Shown piece after piece: positions 34,037 to 43,640 of a stretch of DNA of 64,000 nucleotides. This stretch comes from Polytrichum commune (lineage: Eukaryota > Streptophyta > Polytrichopsida > Polytrichales > Polytrichaceae): the NCBI GenBank assembly GCA_950295325.1, contig OX485803.1, forward strand, positions 45,957,554 through 46,021,553, given 5' to 3'. The first letter of the stretch is position 1. Every line of letters starts with the position of its first letter. The translations under genes and the position numbers were made by a program. The notes beneath the pieces were generated by a model. It saw only the letters and a list, made by a program, of their open reading frames with translations, was not told where the DNA came from and ran no database searches.

Positions 34037-34794
34037 GCGTCCTTGGCTTCAACTTCTGAACTCAACAAAACTTCTAATGTCATAATGGCCTATTACTGAA
34101 CTTAACAAAACTTGAAATGCCTAAAGTAGATTGATGGGGCATAACAACATGATTTTCCAGGCACCTACTTCTGATGTTAAGCAAACAAGAAATGCCGAGA
34201 GCAAACTGATGAGGCTTAACCTCCTAGTTTCTTTATGGCCTACTTCTGAAGATTAACATTACTTGAAATGCCTGAAGCAAACTGATGAGGCATAAACCTT
34301 TGATGTCTAAATGGCCTACTTCTGAACTTAACAAAACTTGAAATCCTAGAAGTAAAGTGATGAGGCATAAACTTCTGCTGTCTTAATGGCCTACTTCTGA
34401 TGTTAAGCAAACAAGAAATGCCGAGAGCAAACTGATGAGGCTTATCCTCCTGCTTTCTAAATGGCCTACTTCTGAACTTAACAAAACTTGATATGCCTAA
34501 AGTAAACTGATGAGGCATAACAACCTGACTGTTCAGGCACCTACTTCTGATGTTAAGCAAACAAGAAATGCCGAGAGCAAACTGATGAGGCTTAACCTCC
34601 TAGTTTCTTAATGGCCTACTTCTGAACTTAACAAAACTTGAAAGGCCTAAAGCAAACTGATGAGGCATAACAACCTGATTTCTTAATGGCACCTACTTCT
34701 GATGTTAAGCAAACAAGATATGCCTAAAGCAAACTTATGTGGCAACACCTTCTGATGTCTCAAGCGCCTACTTTTGAACTTAACATTTCTTGAA

Positions 34795-35290
34795 ATACCG
34801 TGAGCAAACTCGAAACCCTACATCTCACATACTCTATGCCATGAGCAACCCAAGTGAACATTTCATTTAGTCTGAGATAGCAAGAACCTCACCACACTCA
34901 AAACCCTACCTCCCACATAGTCACTAAACCCAAATCAAGACAAGGCCATGAGCAACCCAAGTCCACATTCCATGTGCTTTGAAAATCAAGAACCTCACCT
35001 CACTCCAAACCCTACCTCTCACATTCTCACTCAACCCAAATCATGGCAAGGCCGACAGCAACCCATGTCCACCTTCCATGTACTTTGAAAATCAAGAACC
35101 TCACCTCACTCCAAAGCCTACCTCTCACATTCTCACTCAACCCATTTCAAGCCAAGGCCGAGAGCAACCCATGTCCACCTTCCATGTACTTTGAAATTCA
35201 AGAACCTCCCCTCACTCAAATCGCTACTCCTCACATTCTCAGTAAACCCAAATTCAATTTGATATTCGATGTACTTTGAGAAATCAAGGT
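34795..35290. repeat. About five tandem copies of a ~106-bp repeat
   Basis: The motif ATCAAGAACCTCACCTCACT recurs at about 34877, 34985, 35091 and 35196 with a partial earlier copy near 34800, spacing 105-108 bp. Each unit also carries CTCACATTCTCACTCAACCC and GGCCGAGAGCAACCCA. Frames that stay open across it (34979-35279) are repeat-driven. Confidence 0.85.
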
Positions 35291-35415
35291 AATACAAAGG
35301 CCGACATGTAGTTTTACCCCACCTGGTTCACTTACCCTAAACATACCAAGGCCGATAGCCGTAGTCATGTAGACTAGTCTTTTACCTTGATATCAACAGT
35401 AACCCTCGGCCAAAT

Positions 35416-35439
35416 GGAGGCCTCGGATCCGAGGCCTCC
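35416..35439. repeat. 24-bp perfect palindrome, copy 3
   Basis: The core half-site GAGGCCTCGGA is identical to copies 1 and 2, but the outermost pair is G/C instead of A/T, so pairing is kept although the bases changed. It lies in a different sequence context, 70-100 bp 3' of the minus-strand exon ending at 35507. Confidence 0.9.
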
Positions 35440-35506
35440 TTCCCCCACCCTCTCATTATGCGCACTTCTAAACCAACATAGCATTCCCGAGAGCCCGACA
35501 GCTTAC

Positions 35507-36442
35507 CAGGATTTGGAGTATGCCATCCACTGAAGCCCCAATATCCGCGCCGCTATCTTCCGAGCTCCCGTCCTCTGTCGGCGTTATTTGAGTGCTCCTC
35601 ATGTCACCGAGGTTGACCTGCGCTTTTCCTCTCCCGTGGCGACGCCCTCGCTTCGATGTCTCTTGTGTTCCGCCCACCTTGCTTCGCAACAATCTTGAAG
35701 CAGGGGTCACAATATCCATATTTAGGGTTTCAGTCCCTGGGCCTCCTCCTTCAGCTCTTTCGCGGCCTCCCAGTAAATTGGATTTCAGATCTTCCTCAGC
35801 CGCTTTCCTCTTCGACACCTTCATTTTTTCTCTTCTCTGAATCGTTGGCTGTCCCGACAGCGGTCCTGTCTCTTCTAACGCCTTTTCAGTTTGTTGTGCT
35901 ACCTCCACGTTGTCTTCTTCTTCGTAGCTATTTCCACTCTCTCCACTCACCCCTTCCTCCTATATTTTAGACATAACAATGTTTAGGGCAATGATGACAA
36001 ACCATAATATTTAAGATAAAGTTGTTTCACAATTCAATATTTTCCTCCATTTTAATTGTGTGCTCAGACAACTGAATATATGGAGCACCCGAATAATACG
36101 TACAACACTTGTAGAGTTCGTCTCCTTGCGTGAGTCCTCTTGGATGTTGTCATTTCCCAACTCTTCCACTTCTGCCATTGTCTGTGCTTTACTTCCGTCC
36201 GCCTTCTCTACAATCGGTGATAAAAGGAAAGGCCGTATCTCACAGTCTAGCCTCCACGAAGATTTAGGATGCCTTAAATCCTTGGGCGTTCCACGGTCCT
36301 TGATTGGCGCATTCGTTGACTGTGTCTTTTGTATCCTCACTGTCTTCCTCTTCTTGTCTGTGTAATGTATAGACGATCGCCTCCTCTTCTTCTTCTTTGA
36401 TGGTTCCGCTGTCGGAGGTTGTGAATTGCCTATTTCCTTCAT
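35507..36442 (-). CDS. Two minus-strand exons of an unrecognised nuclear-type protein
   Basis: The first exon is open from ATG 36442 (MKEIGNSQPP) and contains the strong basic cluster KKKKRRRSS and DKKRKTVR, typical nuclear-localisation composition. It can end in phase 0 at a donor in ACAAGTGTT|GTACGT (about 36096). The second exon, 35959-35507, starts after AAAATATAG, keeps the frame (EEGVSGESGNSYEEEDN...), is Glu/Arg/Lys rich, and ends at a strong donor ATCCTG|GTAAGC, also phase 0. The next phase-0 minus-strand acceptor that leads into clear coding sequence is exon 2 of the ParB/methyltransferase gene (33388). These may therefore be alternative 5' exons of that gene, or a separate gene. The ATG lies only 198 bp from the divergent transposase start. 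I recognise no domain. Confidence 0.4.
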
Positions 36443-36640
36443 GTGTTCAGGCCTCCAGCAATTTAGACCCAATCGCTATATTTCCTTTCCACAACCTCAC
36501 CACATCAAACTCGCACATTGGAAAGTGAGTGAGCTTGCATTCTTCTCAATTTATAATTCATGTTTAGGGTTTTCATCTTTCTGACAGTCGTTCCGTTTTT
36601 TCCATTTTTGGCATCATTAATCTGTTCACTATATATCTCT

Positions 36641-39600
36641 ATGGCTTCCTCGTCTTCTGTGCCTTGTTTGTCAGAGATGGCGGAGCTCCGTGCCAATGGC
36701 TTTGGAGTGCCCATCCTCTTTCCTATAGATGCAGACGGATTTGCACATGTCTCTTCCCTCCACCTTAGCATCAGGTTCTCCTTGCAGGATGGTTCAATCT
36801 GGGTCGAACGCGAAATTTATGATCCCCTTACCTCTTTGTTGTCCTTGACCATGCGTGAGAATCGCATTCTTGCCGACAACGGATCATTTGTGTGGAAACT
36901 TCCCGCAGGTAATTACAGAGTCTACGGACTCCCTGAATCTCGGCCACACGTTTCCACCGAGATCCGTACCCCTCCTTATTCTTCCGCTTCCACGTTCAAC
37001 ACCCCTCCCGCCGTTCGTGTGAAGATTGAACCTGGTATTCATACTGTCATACATCTTTCTGATTCATCTGATAGTGATGAGCCCGTTCATTCCACTCCTA
37101 ATATCGTGCCATCTTCATCCTCCTTCAGTCCCCCCTCCTTGTCCCCCCCCCTGTGCACCTTGATCCTATGTGTCATCTTCCCCCATCCCCTACCAAACAC
37201 ACCCCTTCCATTCTTCAATGTCTTCGTTCTCTTGCTTCCATGCCCGGTAAGAAAAACATCCTTAAGAAGCTAGATTATGACACCTTGCGAACTAAAGAGG
37301 TGAATTATCTCCCCCCTCGATTTGATGGTGATCTTATGTTTGTCCTTCCCCCAGTCGGTGTCTCTTCCTCTCATAAGAAGGCCCAATCTATGGACGGCAT
37401 GGACAAACGCTATGACGGCCATGTTTGGACTAAGACCCAGACCACCAATATCACCAATGACATGGACCTTGCTTTTCGCTCCTCCATTTGCGTTGGCCAC
37501 CTCCAGTGCCAAAATCCTCAATGCGATTCCTACAACGTGCTCATCGGACTTCCCCGGTCAATGATACTGATTTCGACGGATTCACCAAGGAGCCATTCCC
37601 CGTTGGTGGACCCTTGCCTTTGGGATCCACTCTAGTGTGCCGGATATGTAAGAACCCTCCCAAATGCATTGCACCATGTCCTGCCAAAATCTTCTACGTC
37701 CACGGCAAAGGCACCACTCAGCGTGCCTGTATTCATCTAGGCAACCATCATCATCCCGTCAAGGTTGGCAACTGCAGAGATAGCCGCAAACGCATCGACG
37801 CCCTGATCGAGGAGCACGTCGAGCGAACGCCCCAAGCCACTCATAGCAAAATCGTCCTCGAAGCCAGCAAGGACCTTGTGGGTGAGTTCCTCCTCCGCAA
37901 TGATAGTGATCCTCATCACATTCTCTCCTTGGAAGAACTTGAACCAGTTTTTGATCGTTGCAAGGAGTTGAATTACCCCCACCTCCGTAACAAGGTTACC
38001 AATTTCAAATACTTACGTAGGTTAGGGGTTATGGATGGAATTGCCAAGCTTCGAGGTGTCAGCAACTAGGCCTATGTCCAGCGTAATCAATTCCCGGGCC
38101 AGGGTGATGATACGGACAAAGTTTTCGTTTTCAAGATGTTCGAAGTCGGCCCTGGTAGTGGGGTCGACTTGGTTAAGCGCATGCAACCTGGTGGGGATCT
38201 CGAGCATGCTTGGATGATGTCTGACCATGTCAAACGCGTCTCCAAGTGGACCACCATGGCCTGCCACGTATACGACGGTACCTACCAGCGCGTCATGACC
38301 ATCGCTTGCTGCGACTTCCAATCCGAAGACAAGGATGCTCAAGTTCTTTTTTGGCATAACCTCAACCACGTCATGGCCCGCCATGGATTCCCCAAGCCCC
38401 ACTTCAAAGGCTTCATGGCCGACAGTGCCCAAGCCAATTGGAATGCCGTGAGGATTGTTTACGGGTCCGGAGACCCAAAGGTTCCCATCGATAGGCGTGA
38501 GAGAACGTGCTACTTCCATTGGACCCAGTCTTTGGAGAAACACACCAAGCTATATATCAAGCATGACTTGCAAGACCAACACAAGCGTCTCTGCCTGCAG
38601 TATCGCGACGCATCCTCTATGCTCGAGGCGGAAACGAGGTACCTCGCCATCAAGGCCTGGTGGGCTTCGTCTAACTGCACCTCAGATGAGGGGCTCAAAC
38701 ACCTTCAGCTTTGGCTGGCCTTCTGGCACTTTCGTTATCGACAATGGGGTGGCTTCATGAAATTGGTGCGTCTTTATTGTTATTGCTTTTTGTTTTGTGT
38801 TTTATCTTTTTTTTCAAGCTTTTCTTATTTCTTGCACACCCTTTCCATTTCACAGGAGAAAATCATGACCGCCGAGGAATTTGCACAAATGCCCAATTGC
38901 AACCTTGCCGAATCCATTCACAACAAATGGCTCCAAGCGTCCGGCAACAAAGGTGGCGATCTATACGTGGCCACTGTGGATGACTATATTCGAGTTTTCC
39001 TCCAAGTTGTGGCGTACCATCAGTTCCTTAAGGGTGGCATTGGGGGCGATGGCCCTAGCAAAGAAGAACTCAAGCTTCGTGCCGCTCAACGTCGTGCTCA
39101 ACGTACTGGTGACCCCGCTGTCCTGCAGAAGGTTCTTCTCGACATGCCTGGCGGAAAAGAATTTTGTACTCGTAGTCCCCACCTTGAGGGTGCCGAGGTC
39201 TTTGGCTCCCAGAAACGCAAGCCTGACACTCCCATTGGAGCTGACGATGAAACCCACCGCCCCGACACCCTCAACTTCTCTCGCCCTCATGTCGCACAGA
39301 GAACCACAAGATCTCAAACTTCACCTTTGCCTACCATCGTCGAGGAGTCCTCCCCGACATTGCTCGAGGTTCCACCACCCCTTCCCACTGGTCTGGATTT
39401 TCGCCGTGTCACTGCTGTCCAAGAATCTGAAGTGGACGAGAAGCTCTGGCATATTGCTCGTGTTCCTTACAATTCCTCAAAGGCATGTTGGGCCATGCAT
39501 GCTGTCACCAAGAAGAAATGCACTGCCAAAATCGTCTCCAATTCCAAGAGCACCCCTGCACCGGCTTACCTTGGAGTTTGGAACTATTACAAATTCACCA

Positions 39601-40313
39601 CACCTAAATCTAAAAAGTTCTTTTTCTGCCCCGACGACATTGAGCGTTGTGTGAAAGGTTCACGTTGCAAGTGGGTCGACAAATTCTCTGCTGACCAAGA
39701 ACGACCTCCGATTCCTCCCGTGTGGCCTGTCAAGCTTGGTACCAACCTCACTCGTCCAGAGATACTAAAGCTTGAAAATGCCGGATTCCAGCTCCCGCAG
39801 AAAGAACGCATCACGCCAACTCGCCTCTTCAACACTTCAGCTCCTCCCCTTGACCTCTCCGGAATAGATGTTCCTGCCAACCCCGACTCTTATCCTTCTT
39901 CCAGGCAGTCCAAGGCTACGAGACGGTCTGCTACTGCACCGTCAACAAAACAAATGCAGATGGTCGCATCTGCACGAGCTATGGACGGGACCATTTTGAA
40001 GGTTACTATGATTCCACGCCCTGGATTTGGTTGCGTGCTCACGTTGCAATCCAAACCTGCACCTACACAATCTATTTACCAACTGACAGTCAGTTCCTTG
40101 CCCGAGTGTAATTGCCCGGCATTCAAGGATATGATATCAAAGTTTGGCCGGAAACGAAATTCGTTCTTGCACTGCAAACACATGTACTTCATATTTGTTA
40201 AGGTGTCTAATGCAGACCTTGAAGTTGATTTGTTCATACACGCCCCTACCTTTAGCTTCAATGAAGTCAAACTCATCCTAGAAGAAGGCCTCTTGACACA
40301 ATCTACTTCCTAG
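36641..40313 (+). pseudogene. SWIM-domain Mutator-like transposase gene, two frameshifts and one stop
   Basis: The protein would bind element ends and catalyse cut-and-paste transposition in the nucleus. The N-terminal part (MASSSSVPCLSE...) lies in one frame to a run of nine C at 37143-37151. A second frame follows to about 37535 (LPPRFDGDLMFVLPP). A third carries the Cys/His region LVCRICKNPPKCIAPC...CIHLGNHHHPVKVG and, after TAG at 38067-38069, the catalytic core: MMSDHVKRVSKWTTMACHVYD, GFMADSAQANWNAVRIVYG (second acidic residue), RERTCYFHWTQSL, WLAFWHFRYRQWGGF, and CNLAESIHNKW (candidate catalytic Glu). A GT-AG intron at 38766-38855 is 90 nt with no stop, so the frame is kept spliced or unspliced. 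A SWIM finger (CNCPAF...CKHMYF, 40106-40190) closes the protein. AATAAA lies near 40400. The mutations are few, so decay is recent or partly sequencing error. Superfamily is inferred from DDE-like order plus SWIM. Confidence 0.68.
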
Positions 40314-40474
40314 AATTCCTCTCAGCCTAGCACTACATTAGGCTATGATATATGTGTCCATTTCTGGACCTCTTGTGCAATCATAATTGATTGATATAAT
40401 AAATTTATAATCTCATGGATTATTTTTATTCATTTCAAAATTTTGTATTATAATGTTTCCTATGTCTATCAACT

Positions 40475-40942
40475 CTATTTCCGTTTTGCATAATTCTTCG
40501 ATGATTCCGAGGGAGGTGGACCCGGTCGAAGCAAGTCAATATAAGAAATTGTTTTATCTTTCATTCGATCCTTCAGTGGACGACGATGCGGCGACAATCC
40601 TCTCATCCTTTCGCGAAATGAAAGAGACTTGGAAGATTCGCCTACCACCTTCACCTCCTGCTCCGTTTCGTTCGGTTTGTCTTCATCCAAATCAACGTCC
40701 TTCTCCGGTACATCTGCCTGCCTCTTTTCATTTTTCTCATATTCTTTCTGCTCCCCCTGCATCCTCCACCTCCATGCTTGTATAGACTGCGAAAATGGAG
40801 TCACCTCGTAGTCATCACTACTTCGATTTCCAGCAACAAACTCAAATTCCGGCGATGGATTAAAGAAAATATGAGGATCTCCTAGACTTCTAATTTCCTT
40901 CTCCCATCCTAGTCCAGCAAACATGTCTCTCTCATCTCCCAT
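40475..40942 (-). CDS. Small unrecognised protein gene, convergent with the transposase
   Basis: The frame runs 155 codons from ATG 40942 (MGDERDMFAGLGWEKEIR) to a stop just after NYAKRK. The first half has folded-looking sequence (SLGDPHIFFNPSPEFEFVAG, QAWRWRMQ). The second half is charged and basic (EKNEKRQADVPEKDVD; SFRERMRGLSPHRRPL). The coding-like amino-acid use, good ATG and length make it better than chance. It ends 162 bp from the transposase stop, tail-to-tail, and AATAAA-like signals for both strands lie between them (near 40400 plus; near 40430 minus). Some two-gene Mutator-like elements carry such an accessory gene, but I have no motif evidence for that here. Confidence 0.45.
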   Translation of the reverse strand: MGDERDMFAGLGWEKEIRSLGDPHIFFNPSPEFEFVAGNRSSDDYEVTPFSQSIQAWRWRMQGEQKEYEKNEKRQADVPEKDVDLDEDKPNETEQEVKVVGESSKSLSFRERMRGLSPHRRPLKDRMKDKTISYIDLLRPGPPPSESSKNYAKRK

Positions 40943-40963
40943 TGTGTGCAAGTGTATATACAA

Positions 40964-41384
40964 TCATGTCGGGTATGAGTTCAATTTATAATCTATTCGG
41001 CCAAAAACGATAATTGCTCCAGTCCAAGCTATAGAGTTGACTCACATATAGGACAAAAATAAAAGTGATGGAATAAAAACGAAGCAAATTGATTATTTTG
41101 ATTGACTCATTCTTCAATTATACCAATCTCATAAAATTCATTTTCATTGATTATTTCTTGTAATCATCATTGGTTTTAATAATTCAACGACCTCACGGTT
41201 TCCAAACTTAATGAGACCATTTCAAATTCAGGGCATTTTCTTAATTTTAGGACCTATACATCCCACGGAAATAGGTCCAAATTTTTTTACCATTTTTTAC
41301 AGATTCTAGAATATTCCAGGTATATTCCTGTCTATTTTTTAAAAACCTTATTTTAGTCTGTCAAGTTTGCTATTTTTATTTCTT
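40964..41384. other. AT-rich non-coding DNA
   Basis: No gene is seen. A transposon end for the transposase block could lie here, but I found no inverted partner for it near 28-36 kb by eye. Confidence 0.4.
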
Positions 41385-41720
41385 CTACGCTCTCCGCTCT
41401 CCAAATCTCCGCTCTACGCTCACATAGGAGTGTCGTCCAGTGAGCACGTGAATCATGCCTTCCGATAGATTGAAGGTAACCTCAAACAGATTGATAGCTT
41501 TGAATGAAAGAAGTGCAAGGGATGGGTGTAGGGTTTCCCAGGCCCTAGCTGTAAGAGCTTTGAGCCCGGGGTGCTTACCTTGAATCCTTCTAAGGATGGT
41601 TAAAAGTCCGCTTTGGCAGTGCATGTTGATCGCAGGGATGCTAGTAGCTACTCTGGTATGGAGATGACTAACTTGCGGTTGGCCTCTTGTTTTGTGCTCG
41701 CATGCGGCTCCGGGCCGTTA
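41385..41720 (-). pseudogene. Unrecognised minus-strand open fragment
   Basis: The minus strand reads TRGQPQVSHLHTRVATSIP, then MHCQSGLLTILRRIQGK at 41624 and HPSLALLSFKAINLFEVTF, to a stop at 41385. The composition is protein-like and the style is reminiscent of retrotransposon ORF pieces, but I cannot name a family. No splice sites were worked out. Confidence 0.22.
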
Positions 41721-42220
41721 CATGGGGTGCTCTCCATGGCAATAAGTATTGGGGGAGTGAAGATTTGTATCTAGGGCAAGTCAATCGATCTGGCTGCTAG
41801 CTTCGAAGGATTGTCCACTCCTATTTGTGCAGTTGATCTGCTACGAGTGATATGAGTTGGTGTTGTTGTGTGTGGCCGCGTGAGCCGAAACCCTCTTGTG
41901 CAACCGTCCTCAACTCCTTCGCAACTCCAAATGTTGTTGTTGGGATGTCCAACTTGGTGACCTAGGAGTTCGTTAGAAGCAAACTTCCTTCAGCAATCGC
42001 ATGGTAGCAACGTCGATCCATGATACATCTCTTCCTGCAAGAAATCCTACATTCCGAGAAAACCGAACCTCACCCAGTTTTCACAGAGCTCCCCACCCGA
42101 GTTAGACGCGCTACCATCGCAAAGTGAGTCACCAACGTACCTACCATCCAATTCTAGGGACTAGAGGAAAATGTATTCAATCAAATAGGGGCCTATACAC
42201 AACCCTCCACACAAATACAC
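41721..42220. other. Non-coding spacer
   Basis: No feature could be supported; all frames are interrupted. Confidence 0.35.
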
Positions 42221-43120
42221 TACAATGGTTATGGAAAAAGAAACAATCAAAATATTGCACACCCTGTGGCCAACTTCCTCCAACCACCACCACAAAACTT
42301 TGACACAAAAATTCTATGCCAATACATCTCTATCCTTCCTAGAAAGAAACCCAAAAAAACACAACCCCAACAATAAACACCAAACACTCCACTCAACAAT
42401 CCTCACTACCTTATTTGACACATACAACATCACCAATTCATACTACTCCTCACCCCTTACATGCCCAATGAACCTAACACAATACAATTCCTCACATAGT
42501 TGAGACATAATCTTTAGGTCATCTAGACTCTCACAATCATCAAAATGGGAAGAAAACAAACCGGCCCATCCACCTAACATGAACCTAGCCATGGAAACAA
42601 TCCATTGGGCGAGAATGGTTGCAAGAGAAAAGACACATCCACAACCTTAGTCATGATTAATCACAAACAAAGAAAGCACCAAACAAATACCACACAAAGA
42701 TGTACACACCATCCTCACTGTCTTGCCCAAAACTGTGGAATACAACCAGAGTGGCCACAATACCTACACATGCATGAACCCAAACACACCTTCATCACAT
42801 GCATCCATAATAAAAAAAACCCACCAAGGCAACCAACAAATTCTATACATGCTCACAACCGTCATACTTGAACTCTACAATGCACATGTTAAAACCAACC
42901 ACATACAAGGAACGCCCCCCGAATACAAACTCACGCTCACAAAAAAAATTCATTGCTTTAATTACCAACCACACATGTGCGTCTATACCAAAGGTTCATT
43001 CACCCCCCCCCCTCCCCAATGATCACGGTAGAGGAAGCACTGCCAGTTCCGGAGTCTACACCCCACACACAAACCTACAAATAGCAAAAAAAACTTCTTG
43101 GACAACAAAACATATTGTAT
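42221..43120 (+). mobile_element. Probable LINE endonuclease-region relic
   Basis: The plus strand has the same A/C-rich composition as the LINE at 9090-11360. It contains an open stretch with NKHQTLHSTILTTLFDTYNI followed by SPLTCPMNLTQYNSSHS and, after a stop, a SRLSQSSKWEEN segment. This layout resembles the part of an APE-type LINE endonuclease where '...LIDTYRxLHP...THYNS...SRIDYILxS' occurs. Downstream frames (42605-43122) are open but only compositionally similar. The call is tentative and no intact domain exists. Confidence 0.35.
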
Positions 43121-43429
43121 GAATACTTCTATGAAAGTAGAAGGTATTAACTATACTAAACAAACTAAAAATAGAACTCTAATTTTAGTTCCATTCTGGA
43201 ATGACAATGCCCCTTTCAATGGTAAGTCACAATAAATATAACCTTAATGCTAATGAGGCTTTTGTAATGTTTTTGACTTCCAAGTTAATTACATGCTTTA
43301 TTGATGGTTTCACTTCGAAAAGGAAATCCCAATCAATTGTTTAATTACTCAATGGAAGTGAACATATATACTGGATTTTGGACCTTGAAGATGAAGTGCA
43401 CTCAATATGGGTTACATGGACAAGCGGCC

Positions 43430-43640
43430 TTCAATCATATTGAGGGACAATAGGCATGAAGGACAAAAGTAAGTATTAAAGGACAATCGCAGTGAAGGAC
43501 AAGAGTGATGAAGGATAACCACACTTAAGGACAATAGTGATGAAGGACAATCACAATGCATGACAAGATTGACTCCTGAAGGACAATCGCATTAGGACAA
43601 GACTTATGAAGGACAACACCATGGTATTGAAGAAATCACG
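43430..43640. repeat. Degenerate minisatellite based on GAAGGACAA
   Basis: GAAGGACAA or close variants (GAGGGACAA, GAAGGATAA, TAAGGACAA) recur about ten times with 15-35 bp spacing between 43437 and 43620, often followed by TCGCA or AAGAGTGAT. No coding content. Confidence 0.7.

Larger units (their letters stand above)
33579..34790. repeat. Degenerate tandem/interspersed repeat array upstream of the ParB/methyltransferase gene
   Basis: Phrases such as GCAAACTGATGAGGCATAAC, TGATGTTAAGCAAACAAGA, TGGCCTACTTCTGAACTTAA and CAAAACTTGAAATGCC recur many times in shuffled order between 33640 and 34790. Units of about 70-100 bp are partly tandem and partly rearranged. Nothing here codes for protein. 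It contains two of the three palindromes listed separately. It lies directly 5' of the first exon of the minus-strand gene and would form its promoter or, if the exons at 35507-36442 belong to the same gene, a large intron. Confidence 0.75.

Noticed and set aside
38881-39654. 257-codon plus-strand frame
   Set aside because: Out-of-frame shadow of the transposase; the other frame contains CNLAESIHNKW and the SWIM finger.
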